This document shows positions 6,266 to 13,981 of a stretch of 14,259 bases of DNA, in pieces. The translations under genes and the position numbers were made by a program. How positions within the stretch are numbered: the stretch's first letter is position 1; each line of letters starts with the position of its first letter. Under the pieces are notes generated by a model that worked only from the letters and a program-made list of their open reading frames with translations, did no database searches and was not told the DNA's origin. The DNA is taken from contig JAISZQ010000393.1 of assembly GCA_031269165.1 (NCBI GenBank), forward strand, positions 1 through 14,259, written 5' to 3'. Source of the DNA: Spirochaetaceae bacterium. Lineage in GTDB: Bacteria; Spirochaetota; Spirochaetia; Treponematales; Breznakiellaceae.

Positions 6266-7404
6266 GTAAGAACTGGAATATGGAAAAACCCGCCATTGCC
6301 TTTCGCTCCCGCTACGATCACTGGTATGTGATTGCGGTGCTTCTCTTAGTGGGAGTCGGTATCGTGACGCTCTACTCGGCCTCCTATGCGTTTGCCGAAC
6401 GCTTTTTCCATGACCGCTGGTACTTCATCGTGCGGCAGACGGTCTATGCGGCTCTCGGGCTCATCGCGTTTTTCATCGTGTCGTGGTTTCCGCTTGAAAA
6501 GATACGGGGTGTCATCATGCCGCTGGTGTTGTTCACGATGTTTCTCTGCCTCTTGACCTTTGTGCCCGCCATCGGTGTGATGAAAAACGGCGCGTCCCGC
6601 TGGATACGGATAGGCCCATGGACTTACCAGCCCTCGGAACTCGTGAAACTGGTGCTGCCCCTGTATCTGGCCCACATTTTCGACAAAAAGAAGGACTCGC
6701 TCGATTCATTTGCGCGCGGTATTCTCCCGCCCGCGGTGGTTACGGTCATCTTTTTTGTCTTGATCTATTGTCAGAACAACTTTTCGATGGCCGTCTTCAT
6801 TGCGGTGAACGCGCTCGTCCTTTTTTTCCTTGCCGGTATCAAGATGAGTTACTTTGCCGGGACTGCGGTGATGATCCTGCCGGTTTCGCTCCTCCTTATC
6901 CTGACCAAGGAACACCGGTTGCGCCGGGTATTGAGTTTTATCTGGCCGGAATGGGAACCGCTGGGCGCGGGGTATCAGGTACGTTCCTCGATCCTCACCA
7001 TCCGGTCGGGCGGATTCTGGGGAAAAGGGATAGGGCAGGGGACGCGAAAGATCGCGTCGGTGCCCGAAATCCAGTCGGATTTTATCTTCGCGTCCTATGC
7101 GGAAGAAGCCGGGTTTATCGGCATCATTCTTTTTCTGGTACTGATCGCCGTCTTCGCCATACGGGCGATTGACGCCGCGCTGAAGACCGCCGACACGTTC
7201 AAGCGGCTTCTGGCGATGGGCCTGGGAACGACGATCTTATCCCAAACCGTGGTCAATATTGCGGTGGTTTCGGGGAGTATCCCCACCACGGGCATCCCGC
7301 TGCCCTTCTTTTCGGCGGGCGGCTCGGCGCTCACCACGACGCTGGTGATGGCCGGTTTGATTGCTAATGTTGGTAAAAGTGAGGCGCCCAATGACCGCGG
7401 TTAA
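6262..7404 (+). CDS. ftsW: SEDS-family septal peptidoglycan glycosyltransferase FtsW
   Basis: 380 residues and about ten membrane segments. Visible SEDS signatures are WIRIGPWTYQPSELVKL, VPEIQSDFIFASYAEEAGFIG with the conserved aspartate at 273, and TTGIPLPFFSAGGSA near the C-terminus. FtsW polymerises lipid II into glycan at the septum together with a class B penicillin-binding protein. RodA is the close paralogue, but the position between mraY and ftsQ supports FtsW. ATGA overlap with mraY indicates translational coupling. No ftsI-type transpeptidase is encoded in this window to act as its partner. Confidence 0.94.
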   Translation: MSKNWNMEKPAIAFRSRYDHWYVIAVLLLVGVGIVTLYSASYAFAERFFHDRWYFIVRQTVYAALGLIAFFIVSWFPLEKIRGVIMPLVLFTMFLCLLTFVPAIGVMKNGASRWIRIGPWTYQPSELVKLVLPLYLAHIFDKKKDSLDSFARGILPPAVVTVIFFVLIYCQNNFSMAVFIAVNALVLFFLAGIKMSYFAGTAVMILPVSLLLILTKEHRLRRVLSFIWPEWEPLGAGYQVRSSILTIRSGGFWGKGIGQGTRKIASVPEIQSDFIFASYAEEAGFIGIILFLVLIAVFAIRAIDAALKTADTFKRLLAMGLGTTILSQTVVNIAVVSGSIPTTGIPLPFFSAGGSALTTTLVMAGLIANVGKSEAPNDRG

Positions 7405-8425
7405 TATGAATGCGGCGCTCGTGAACGAGCCGGACGGGCTTAACGAACTCGACGACAGCGAATTCGTGATGGCTTCTCCCTTAAACGCCAGACCGGGCGC
7501 GAGATTCAAATTAGGATTCAACGTTAAGCCTGACGCGAGGGTCGGCACAAAGATCCGGGAGAAAAAGGCCCCGGAAACGGCGGAACGGGAAGCCGCAGGA
7601 GAGGAAGCGGCGGTATCAGCCGCTGAGTCGGCTCCCTCGCGGGTACAGAAAGTCTTCAGGATGCTCTTTTTTGTCTGCGTGATGTTTTTTATCGGGGAAC
7701 TGGTGTGGCTTTTCCTCATAACGCCGATGCGCCCGTTTTCCTCGGTCGTCGTGAGCGTGGTTACCGGGATCGAATTCGGTTCGCTGGAAAAGGCCGAGGT
7801 AAAGAACGAGTTGTTGAGGGCCGCCGGTATTGGCGCGAAAACGTCCTATCTTTCACTGGATACAAGGGCCGCCGAAAAGAATCTCTCTGCGGTTCCGTTC
7901 ATTGAGAGCGCGAAGGTGGTCAAACAGTTCCCCGGAACCGTGCGGATTACCGTTGTTCCCCGCAAGCGTGTCGCGCTCTTTCTGCGGAACGTGAACGGCA
8001 AGATCGCCCCCGTGTATTTTGACAAGCACGGTGTCGTGTTCAAAATCGGCAGCGAGGCAGATGCTTTTTTGTCGGTTCCGGTTGTTTCCGGCTTCGAAAC
8101 CGAGCCGGTTGCCGAGGGGACGAGGCTTCCGAGCGTCTATATCCCGTTGTTTGAAAATCTTGACAAACTGTCGTCCGCTTCGCCAAAATTGTACGAGGCG
8201 ATTTCGGAGATAGCGGTCAACAAGAAGACCTACGATGGGTTTGACGTAACGCTTTTCCCGTTGCACTTTCCGGTGAAGATACGGATGAACGCGGAACTCG
8301 ACGAGGAAACGATAGGGAACGCGTTTTTATTGCTGGATGTGCTTAAAGCGAAGGGCGAGCAGGTTTCTGAAATTGATTTCAGGGCGGAGACGGCTTCGTA
8401 TATAGTAAAAGGGGCTCAAAATTAA
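7391..8425 (+). CDS. ftsQ: Cell division protein FtsQ/DivIB
   Basis: 344 residues from the ATG at 7391, which has GTGAGG about 6 nt upstream and overlaps the ftsW end by 14 nt. Further in-frame starts exist at 7361 and 7406. The layout is a long charged cytoplasmic tail (about 88 residues), one membrane segment at about 89-110 (MLFFVCVMFFIGELVWLFLI), then a POTRA domain (about 115-190, including VPFIESAKVVKQFPGTVRITVVPRKRVALF) and the FtsQ-type beta domain (APVYFDKHGVVFKI, VPVVSGFE). FtsQ/DivIB binds FtsL and FtsB in the periplasm. The cytoplasmic tail is long for the family and rich in Ala/Glu. Confidence 0.88.
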   Translation: MTAVNMNAALVNEPDGLNELDDSEFVMASPLNARPGARFKLGFNVKPDARVGTKIREKKAPETAEREAAGEEAAVSAAESAPSRVQKVFRMLFFVCVMFFIGELVWLFLITPMRPFSSVVVSVVTGIEFGSLEKAEVKNELLRAAGIGAKTSYLSLDTRAAEKNLSAVPFIESAKVVKQFPGTVRITVVPRKRVALFLRNVNGKIAPVYFDKHGVVFKIGSEADAFLSVPVVSGFETEPVAEGTRLPSVYIPLFENLDKLSSASPKLYEAISEIAVNKKTYDGFDVTLFPLHFPVKIRMNAELDEETIGNAFLLLDVLKAKGEQVSEIDFRAETASYIVKGAQN

Positions 8426-8448
8426 GGGGAGTCGAGGGGGGATCACGA

Positions 8449-9699
8449 TTGGCTGGTGAGATAGTTATAGCAGGTCTCGATATTGGGACCACAAAAGTAT
8501 GCGCGTGTCTCGCGGAGCGGCGGGATAACGGGAATCTCGAAATTACCGGGGTCGGTGTCGCGCCGTCAAGCGGCATGAAGAAAGGCGTTGTCGTGAACAT
8601 CGAATCGACATTGCGTTCCATCGCCCAAGCGGTTGAGGCTGCGGAAATGATGAGCGGAAGCGAAGTCTCTCTTCTGTGGACGGGCATCGGCGGCGAACAC
8701 ATCAAGGGCATCAACTCACGCGGCGTCGTCTCGGTGGCGGGCCGGAACAAAGACCTGCACGAAGTTTCAGGCGATGACGTGGACCGCGTTCTTGAATCGG
8801 CCCGCGCCATCGTGTTGCCGCTCGATCAGAAGATTCTGGAGGTGATTCCCCAGACCTACATCGTCGACCATCAGGCGGGGATCAGGAGCCCGATCGATAT
8901 GATCGGGGTCCGTCTTGAGGCGGAGGTGCACATCATCACGTGCCCGCTGACGAGCGCCCAGAACCTTATCAAGTGCGTGAACCGGGCGGGGTACAAGGTT
9001 CCGGGCCTCATTCTCCAGTCTCTCGCGTCGGGGCGGGCTGTGTTGACCGACGAGGAAAAGGAACTCGGCGTGGCCGTGGTTGACCTAGGCGGCGGCACGA
9101 CCGACTTGATCGTGTACGTCGAGGGCGCGCCGTACTTCACCAGTACTATCCCGCTGGGCGGGGCGCAGGTGACGGGGGACATTTCCATCGTGATGAACCT
9201 GCCGCTTGAGACGGCGGAGAAGGTGAAGTGCGAGCAGGCGTGCTGCTGGGCTTCGCTGGTCGATCCTGCGGAGAGCGTGCTGGTGCCGGGCATGGGGGGC
9301 CGCGCGCCCTCGCCCATTCCGAAGGTCCAGATTCAACAGATCGTCCAGCCGCGTATGGCGGAGATCTTCTCCCAAGTGAAAGAGGAGCTTGACAAGCACG
9401 ATATGACCCGGCATCTTTCAGGAGGCGTGGTGCTCTCTGGCGGCGGCGCGAATATCACCGGCGCATCGGAGCTTGCCGCGAGTATCTTTCGTCTGCCGGT
9501 TCGTATCGGGCTTCCCCTGCTATCGGGCGGTCTTGAAAAGGAATATCGGAAGCCTGAGTTTGCGACGGCGGTCGGCCTCGCGCTGGAAGGCGGCATTCGG
9601 CTGGGCGGCGGCGAGGCGCGAGAAAACGAAACGGCGCGTGAATGGCAGCCGGGCGTGTTCGGCAAGATGGTCAACTGGGTGAAGAAGGAGTTTTTTTAA
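8449..9699 (+). CDS. ftsA: Cell division protein FtsA
   Basis: 416 residues, actin-fold ATPase that anchors FtsZ to the membrane. Visible: phosphate-1 loop GLDIGTTKVCACLAE at the N-terminus, the SHS2/1C domain (VVVNIESTLRSIAQAVEAAE through VEVHIITC-like EAEVHIITC), phosphate-2 VVDLGGGTTDLIVY, and LSGGGANITGASEL near the end. The last residues GKMVNWVKKEFF form the amphipathic membrane-targeting helix. The start is a TTG at 8449, chosen because GAGGGGGA precedes it by about 8 nt, the next ATG would remove the phosphate loop, and the N-terminal length then matches the family. Followed by an unusually long spacer before ftsZ. Confidence 0.95.
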   Translation: MAGEIVIAGLDIGTTKVCACLAERRDNGNLEITGVGVAPSSGMKKGVVVNIESTLRSIAQAVEAAEMMSGSEVSLLWTGIGGEHIKGINSRGVVSVAGRNKDLHEVSGDDVDRVLESARAIVLPLDQKILEVIPQTYIVDHQAGIRSPIDMIGVRLEAEVHIITCPLTSAQNLIKCVNRAGYKVPGLILQSLASGRAVLTDEEKELGVAVVDLGGGTTDLIVYVEGAPYFTSTIPLGGAQVTGDISIVMNLPLETAEKVKCEQACCWASLVDPAESVLVPGMGGRAPSPIPKVQIQQIVQPRMAEIFSQVKEELDKHDMTRHLSGGVVLSGGGANITGASELAASIFRLPVRIGLPLLSGGLEKEYRKPEFATAVGLALEGGIRLGGGEARENETAREWQPGVFGKMVNWVKKEFF

Positions 9700-9735
9700 T
9701 TTATCATCAGACGGCAGAGACCGTCTGATGATAAA
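9700..9735. repeat. Perfect 15-bp inverted repeat immediately after ftsA
   Basis: TTTATCATCAGACGG (9700-9714), loop CAGAGA, CCGTCTGATGATAAA (9721-9735). The left arm begins one base after the ftsA stop codon. There is no T-run after it in either direction, so it is not a standard intrinsic terminator. It could be a 3'-end stabilising or processing hairpin, a protein-binding palindrome or the trace of a small mobile element. Confidence 0.7.
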
Positions 9736-9755
9736 GAGAAGGACATAAACCGCAA

Positions 9756-9770
9756 GGGATCGCGGATCCC
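9756..9770. repeat. Short inverted repeat GGGATC-GCG-GATCCC
   Basis: A perfect 6-bp stem with a 3-nt loop, 20 bp after the larger palindrome. It may be part of a folded ftsA-ftsZ spacer RNA; by itself it is short enough to be chance. Confidence 0.3.
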
Positions 9771-9917
9771 CCGATACAAACCGGTTTCATTTGTTTGTGA
9801 GGTTCGTGGTGAAACGAATAAGGGGAATGCTGAATGCGTGCGTATGGCGGCACAGGGCGCGTATGCCGAGAAGCAAAAGCGGGTGTCGGTATAAAGAAGA
9901 GATAAAAAATAAGAGAT

Positions 9918-9954
9918 GAGGCTGTTTCAAAACCTCACGTTTTGAAACAGGCTC
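9918..9954. repeat. CTGTTYCAAAAC palindromic repeat, copy A
   Basis: GAGGCTGTTTCAAAAC (9918-9933), loop CTCAC, GTTTTGAAACAGGCTC (9939-9954): 15 of 16 positions pair. It is the same element as the three copies after dprA (13982-14257), except that its arms read TTTC/GAAA where the others read TTCC/GGAA. This is a paired change that keeps the stem. It lies 59 bp upstream of the ftsZ ATG. Confidence 0.8.
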
Positions 9955-10004
9955 AAATGAGTAACATTTCTTATTTATTATTATATTTAATTTGAGAAGG
10001 AAGG
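9955..10004 (+). promoter_or_regulatory. AT-rich ftsZ leader with possible -10 and strong ribosome binding site
   Basis: About 35 bp of almost pure A/T (9964-9993) contains -10-like TATTAT (9976-9981) and TATATT (9982-9987), but no good -35 at the right spacing. It is followed by AGAAGGAAGG (9995-10004), a strong ribosome binding site 8 nt before the ATG at 10013. With the long spacer from ftsA this suggests separate or boosted ftsZ expression, but the promoter itself is uncertain. Confidence 0.35.
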
Positions 10005-10012
10005 TTTGGGAG

Positions 10013-11212
10013 ATGGGTATGAATTTGAATTTTGAAGTGATGCGTGACGAAGTGGCGGCGAGTCCGACCGTGATTAAAGCGGTCGGGGCCGGAGGTGGCG
10101 GTGTCAATGCGGTGAACCACATGATCGAGAGCGGACTCGACAACGTGCAGTTTATCGCGGTGAACACCGATCTTCAGGCGCTCAATCTGAGCAAGGCGGC
10201 GATGAGGTTGCCGATTGGGAGCAAGCTCACGCGGGGGCTGGGCGCGGGCGGCAAGCCGGAGGTCGGCGAGAAGGCGGCGGAAGAGGACCGCGAGATGGTC
10301 GTGAACGCGCTGAAGGGAGCGGACATGGTGTTTGTGACGGCGGGGATGGGCGGCGGTACGGGAACGGGTTCCGCGCCGGTCATCGCCAACATCGCCCGCG
10401 AGATGGGGGCGCTTACGGTGGGCATTGTTACCAAGCCCTTTAACTTTGAGGGCGATTACAAGATGCGTCTCGCCGAATCGGGTATCCAGAAGATGCGCGC
10501 GGCGGTCGACTCGCTTATCATCATTCCGAACCAGCGCCTCCTCAAAATGGTTGACCGGCGCACCTCAATGAAGGATGCTTTCCATCACACCGACGACGTG
10601 CTTCGTCAGGCGATCCAGGGCATCTCGGATTTGATCACCAAGCCCGGCGAGATCAACATCGACTTTGCCGATGTCCGCACGATCATGACCGGGCAGGGTG
10701 ACGCGCTGATGGGGATCGGCATCGGTTCAGGCGACGCGAAGGCGACAGACGCGGCGCACAAGGCGATGAGCAATCCGCTTCTTGAGGACTCAACGATTTC
10801 CGGCGCGAGGAATCTGCTCGTTGGTGTTACCGGCGGGCCTGATATGGGGATTCTCGATTATGAAGAGGTGATGAGCCATGTGAAACAGGTCGCCGCCGTC
10901 GATGCCCAGATCATTTCCGGTTACCGGATTGACAACAGCATGGGCGATTCGATGATGGTGACGGTCGTGGCGACCGGCTATGAGACGCAGACGGAACGGG
11001 CGGATCGTGAGGCGCGGGAAAAAAAGGAAAAGGAAGAACGGCCTCGCAACGAGTATCTTTCGTTCCCCGATTTCGAAAACGTGCTGCACGGTACGAGCAA
11101 GAAGCCGTTCCGGGGCGACGAGCTTGACGTGCCGACGGTGCTCAGGCAGTATAAGTCGCAGGGGCCGGGGAAAACCGATGACGGTGACGCGTTGAATAGA
11201 AAGGCGCAGTAG
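10013..11212 (+). CDS. ftsZ: Cell division protein FtsZ
   Basis: 399 residues; tubulin-like GTPase forming the Z-ring. GTP-binding features: VGAGGGGVNAVNHMI near the N-terminus, the tubulin signature GGGTGTG at 113-119, and the T7 loop NIDFADVRTIM (N215, D217, D220) that completes the active site of the neighbouring subunit. A charged linker (about 335-380, rich in Glu/Lys/Arg) leads to the C-terminal peptide LDVPTVLRQY, the expected docking site for FtsA. The ATG at 10013 is preferred over a TTG at 9992 because the ribosome binding site AGAAGGAAGG lies between them. One base separates it from the next gene. Confidence 0.97.
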   Translation: MGMNLNFEVMRDEVAASPTVIKAVGAGGGGVNAVNHMIESGLDNVQFIAVNTDLQALNLSKAAMRLPIGSKLTRGLGAGGKPEVGEKAAEEDREMVVNALKGADMVFVTAGMGGGTGTGSAPVIANIAREMGALTVGIVTKPFNFEGDYKMRLAESGIQKMRAAVDSLIIIPNQRLLKMVDRRTSMKDAFHHTDDVLRQAIQGISDLITKPGEINIDFADVRTIMTGQGDALMGIGIGSGDAKATDAAHKAMSNPLLEDSTISGARNLLVGVTGGPDMGILDYEEVMSHVKQVAAVDAQIISGYRIDNSMGDSMMVTVVATGYETQTERADREAREKKEKEERPRNEYLSFPDFENVLHGTSKKPFRGDELDVPTVLRQYKSQGPGKTDDGDALNRKAQ

Positions 11213-11213
11213 G

Positions 11214-12206
11214 ATGGACGCGGAAACGAACGGAGAGAGGGACGACGCGCTGCTCCTCAAGAACTATATCCGGTATCTCGCGGCGGTGAGGCAACAGGCC
11301 AAACTGACCATCGAGACCTATAACCATGAGCTTGAGATGTGGCTCAGGTGGCTGGAAGGAAAGGGTCTTGCCGCAACGAGTGCCGGAACGGAGGATGTCA
11401 TCGCCTATATCGAGCGGCGGGTGAAGGAGGACGCGCTTTCGTCCCGGTCTACGGCGAAGGCGCTCTCCGCGCTTAAGTCTTTCTATCGTTTCGTGATTGA
11501 CGAGGGACTGAGGACGGATAACCCCGCCTCCCTCGTGCCGTCCCCTAAACTGGGAGCGCGTCTTCCCGCCGTGCATACCCGCGAGACGGTGGAGAGCATT
11601 CTCGACCAGATCGACCTGGCAAAGCCGCTGGGTGTTCGTGACCGGGCGTTGTTTGAACTCGTGTATTCGTCAGGGCTCCGGGTGTCGGAGGCGGTCACGC
11701 TTGACCTTGACGACGTGTTTTTTGACGAGGCGGTGTTACGGGTGCGGGGCAAGGGGAGCAAGGAACGGCTCGTGCCGTTTGGCGATGAGGCGGAGAAGCG
11801 GCTCAAGGCGTATCTGGAAGACGTCCGCCCGCAGTTGGCCAAGGGCAAGAGAACGAGCGCGTTTTTCATCGGGCGGAACGGGCGGCGGCTTTCCCGAAAG
11901 GGCATCTGGAAGAACTACAAGACGGCGGCAACCATGACCGGGGCAAGCTCGAAACTCCACACCTTGCGGCACAGCTTCGCGACCGAACTCCTTCAGGGCG
12001 GGGCCGATCTCCGCTCCGTCCAGGAGTTGCTGGGCCACGCCGTCCTCGCGACGACGCAGGTGTACACCCACGTCGATGTGGGGCATCTCAAAAAAGCGCA
12101 CGAGGCGTTTTTGCCGAAACTGACGAATCTGACAAATCGGCCGAATCTGAAGAATCAGCCGAATCTGACGAATCGGCCGAGTCTGACGAATCGGGAGCAG
12201 TTATGA
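11214..12206 (+). CDS. xerD: Xer-type tyrosine recombinase (XerD-like)
   Basis: 330 residues with the two Xer domains: an N-terminal SAM-like DNA-binding domain (LLLKNYIRYLAAV, TIETYNHELEMWLRWLE) and a C-terminal catalytic domain. All six catalytic residues are present with Xer spacing: R156 (SSGLRVSE), K180 (GKGSKER), H249 and R252 (LHTLRHSFAT), H275 (LLGHA) and nucleophile Y284 (QVYTHVD). The known role is to resolve chromosome dimers at dif during division, which fits its place directly after ftsZ. The catalytic domain reads more like XerD than XerC, but which partner it is cannot be settled from one gene. After the usual end (AHEAFLPK) it carries about 29 extra residues made of LTNRPN-type repeats. 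Confidence 0.9.
   Translation: MDAETNGERDDALLLKNYIRYLAAVRQQAKLTIETYNHELEMWLRWLEGKGLAATSAGTEDVIAYIERRVKEDALSSRSTAKALSALKSFYRFVIDEGLRTDNPASLVPSPKLGARLPAVHTRETVESILDQIDLAKPLGVRDRALFELVYSSGLRVSEAVTLDLDDVFFDEAVLRVRGKGSKERLVPFGDEAEKRLKAYLEDVRPQLAKGKRTSAFFIGRNGRRLSRKGIWKNYKTAATMTGASSKLHTLRHSFATELLQGGADLRSVQELLGHAVLATTQVYTHVDVGHLKKAHEAFLPKLTNLTNRPNLKNQPNLTNRPSLTNREQL
12129..12200 (+). repeat. 18-bp tandem repeat in the 3' end of the recombinase gene
   Basis: Four units of 18 bp, first CTGACAAATCGGCCGAAT, with 1-4 changes between full units and the last unit diverging after CTGACGAATCGG; a half unit CTGACGAAT precedes at 12120. In frame it encodes LTNRPN-LKNQPN-LTNRPS-LTNREQ. The unit length is a multiple of three, so copy-number change would keep the frame and only lengthen or shorten the tail. 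Confidence 0.85.
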
Positions 12207-12982
12207 AGGGGCGAAAGGGAAACGGGGACCCGTTCAAGCGGGGAAAGACAGGTCCCCTCATCGGCGTGTTTGTGTTTTTGATCGTGGCGGGCGGCATCGC
12301 GTTTATCTTCTACTACCAGAAGAACAAGGAACGGGTCGCGGAGGCTATCGCCATTGCCGCCTATGGGCCGCGTAAAGGGGTGCCCAAGGAGATCGAGGAC
12401 CTTGAACGCGCCATCAAGGTCTATGAGAAGCAACTTGACCGCCATGTGAAGGACGCGGCCCAGACCGGCATCTACTGGAAAATCCTCGGCACGCGCTTTT
12501 CCGAGAAGGGGATGCACCTCGAGGCGTTGAAAGCCTTCCAAGAGGCGATGCGGTATAACACCGAAGAAGCGGTTTTGTACTATTTAACGGGGGTTTCCGC
12601 GGGACGGGCGGGAAAGTTCGCGCTTGAGTTTGAGCGCAACGGCGGGGAGGCGGCTCACTACTACCAACTGTCGGAGGAGGCGTACCTCCGGGCGATTGCC
12701 CTCGACGAGAGGTACTCTCTTGCGCTTTTCGGCCTTGCCGTGTTATATACGTTTGAGTTAAATAGGCCCCTTGACGCGATTCCCCGCATCGAGCGGTATA
12801 TGGAACTGCGTTCCGGCGATATTGACGCGCTGTTTATTCTTGCCCGCTGTTACTATATGAGCGGTCAGTATCGGCGCGCGCTTGACCAGTATGATATAAT
12901 CATCAGTACGACCAAGGACTCCCGGCAGAGGGCCGAGGCCGAGGAGAATAGGCGGGCCGTGCAGGAAGTTTATAATGGATGA
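12203..12982 (+). CDS. Membrane-anchored TPR protein
   Basis: 259 residues. A basic N-terminus (MKGRKGNGDPFKRGK) precedes one hydrophobic segment at about 18-38 (PLIGVFVFLIVAGGIAFIFYY) without a cleavage site or lipobox, so it is probably a signal anchor with the rest in the periplasm. Residues about 90-255 contain tetratricopeptide-like helical pairs: GIYWKILGTRFSEKGMHLEALKAFQEAM, AEEAYLRAIALDERYSLALFGLAVLY-type and DALFILARCYYMSGQYRRALDQYD (each quoted only in part in the protein). TPRs are protein-binding scaffolds; no catalytic motif is seen. It overlaps the recombinase stop by 4 nt and dprA by 8 nt, so it is translated with them. The role is unknown; a link to envelope growth or division is guessed only from position. 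Confidence 0.8.
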   Translation: MKGRKGNGDPFKRGKTGPLIGVFVFLIVAGGIAFIFYYQKNKERVAEAIAIAAYGPRKGVPKEIEDLERAIKVYEKQLDRHVKDAAQTGIYWKILGTRFSEKGMHLEALKAFQEAMRYNTEEAVLYYLTGVSAGRAGKFALEFERNGGEAAHYYQLSEEAYLRAIALDERYSLALFGLAVLYTFELNRPLDAIPRIERYMELRSGDIDALFILARCYYMSGQYRRALDQYDIIISTTKDSRQRAEAEENRRAVQEVYNG

Positions 12983-13979
12983 AACGCTTTTCGTGTGCCT
13001 CGTGCTGTCCCTCACGGAAGGGATAAACCGGAAAGACCGCCTCACATTGCTTGAGACGGTGGCGGCGGAAGCGGATTTGAATAGGCTTGATAAGCGTTTG
13101 ATTGAGGAAAAGACGGGCCGGTTTTTGCGGAAAACGCCGGATATTGACAAAGCGAAAGCGGAGGCGGAGAAGGTTGCGAAGATAGCGGCGGGGAAGGGGA
13201 TCAAGATGGCCGCTTTCCTTGCGGGAGACTATCCGCCGCTCTTGCGGGAGAGTACCGAGCCGCCGGTGCTGCTCTACTATCGCGGGTTTTTGAGTGACCC
13301 CGAAAAGCCGCTTGTCGCGATGGTGGGGACGCGCCACCCTTCGAGCAATGGCCAGGCTTGGGCGTACCGGTGCGGGCGTGAACTTGGCGAGGCGGGATTG
13401 GGTGTCGTGTCGGGGCTTGCGCTGGGAATAGACGCGATGAGCCACCGGGGCAATGTCGACGGCGGCGGAAAAACGCTTGCCGTGCTGGGCTCGGCCCTTG
13501 ACGAGGTGTACCCGGCGACAAACCGGTCCCTTGCCAAGCGTATTCTGGATGGAGGCGGCGCGTTGGTGAGTGAGTACAAGCCCGGCACCCGTCCGGCGCG
13601 ATGGACGTTCCCCGAACGGAACCGGATCATCGCGGGAATTGCGCGGGGTTGTGTCGTGGTGGAGGCCCCGAAAGATTCAGGCGCGTTGATTACGGCGCGG
13701 TTCACGGCGGAGAATAACCGCGACTTGTGGATAGGAAGTGTCGGGGCGGCGCAGCACACGGACCGGCGGCTCGAAAAGTTTGGCGAGGGGACACGGAACC
13801 TCGCGGGGCAGGGCGCGAAGGTCATCTCCGGCGCGTCCGACATTCTGGACGAGTGGGGGATTGAACGGGCTATGCGTTTGGAAGAGGATGGGGCGTTCAG
13901 CGGCGGAGGACGGGTTGCTTCCAACCTGGCGGAGCAGTTAAGGCAGGAGTTGGGGCTGGAGCAGATAAGGGGTTGCTGA
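12975..13979 (+). CDS. dprA: DNA-processing protein DprA (Smf)
   Basis: 334 residues. DprA binds single-stranded DNA and loads RecA during uptake of DNA in competent bacteria; it is also widely kept in non-competent ones. The Rossmann-like core is clear: VAMVGTRHPSSNGQ, VVSGLALGIDAMSHRG, TLAVLGSALDEVYPATNRSL, ALVSEYKPGTRP, FPERNRIIAGIARGCVVVEAP and SGALITARFTAEN. The N-terminal part is helical and less conserved. The segment normally reading like AVPG is here LWIGSVGAA, and the usual C-terminal winged-helix domain is short or missing. AGGAAG lies 6 nt before the ATG. It is the last gene of the run; palindromic repeats begin 3 bp after its stop. Confidence 0.93.
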   Translation: MDETLFVCLVLSLTEGINRKDRLTLLETVAAEADLNRLDKRLIEEKTGRFLRKTPDIDKAKAEAEKVAKIAAGKGIKMAAFLAGDYPPLLRESTEPPVLLYYRGFLSDPEKPLVAMVGTRHPSSNGQAWAYRCGRELGEAGLGVVSGLALGIDAMSHRGNVDGGGKTLAVLGSALDEVYPATNRSLAKRILDGGGALVSEYKPGTRPARWTFPERNRIIAGIARGCVVVEAPKDSGALITARFTAENNRDLWIGSVGAAQHTDRRLEKFGEGTRNLAGQGAKVISGASDILDEWGIERAMRLEEDGAFSGGGRVASNLAEQLRQELGLEQIRGC

Positions 13980-13981
13980 TG

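Noticed and set aside
9700..9735. Intrinsic terminator after ftsA
   Set aside because: The stem is perfect, but no T-run follows in the plus or the minus direction.
9809..9919. Possible 36-residue basic peptide (GTG start, GTGAGG upstream) in the ftsA-ftsZ spacer
   Set aside because: Length is within chance expectation, it runs into palindrome copy A, and there is no similarity to known small proteins that I can recognise.
11214..12206. Phage or element integrase marking a genomic island
   Set aside because: It is embedded by a 1-nt gap after ftsZ and an overlap with the next gene, has housekeeping Xer spacing of catalytic residues, and there is no tRNA, att duplication or other mobile gene nearby.
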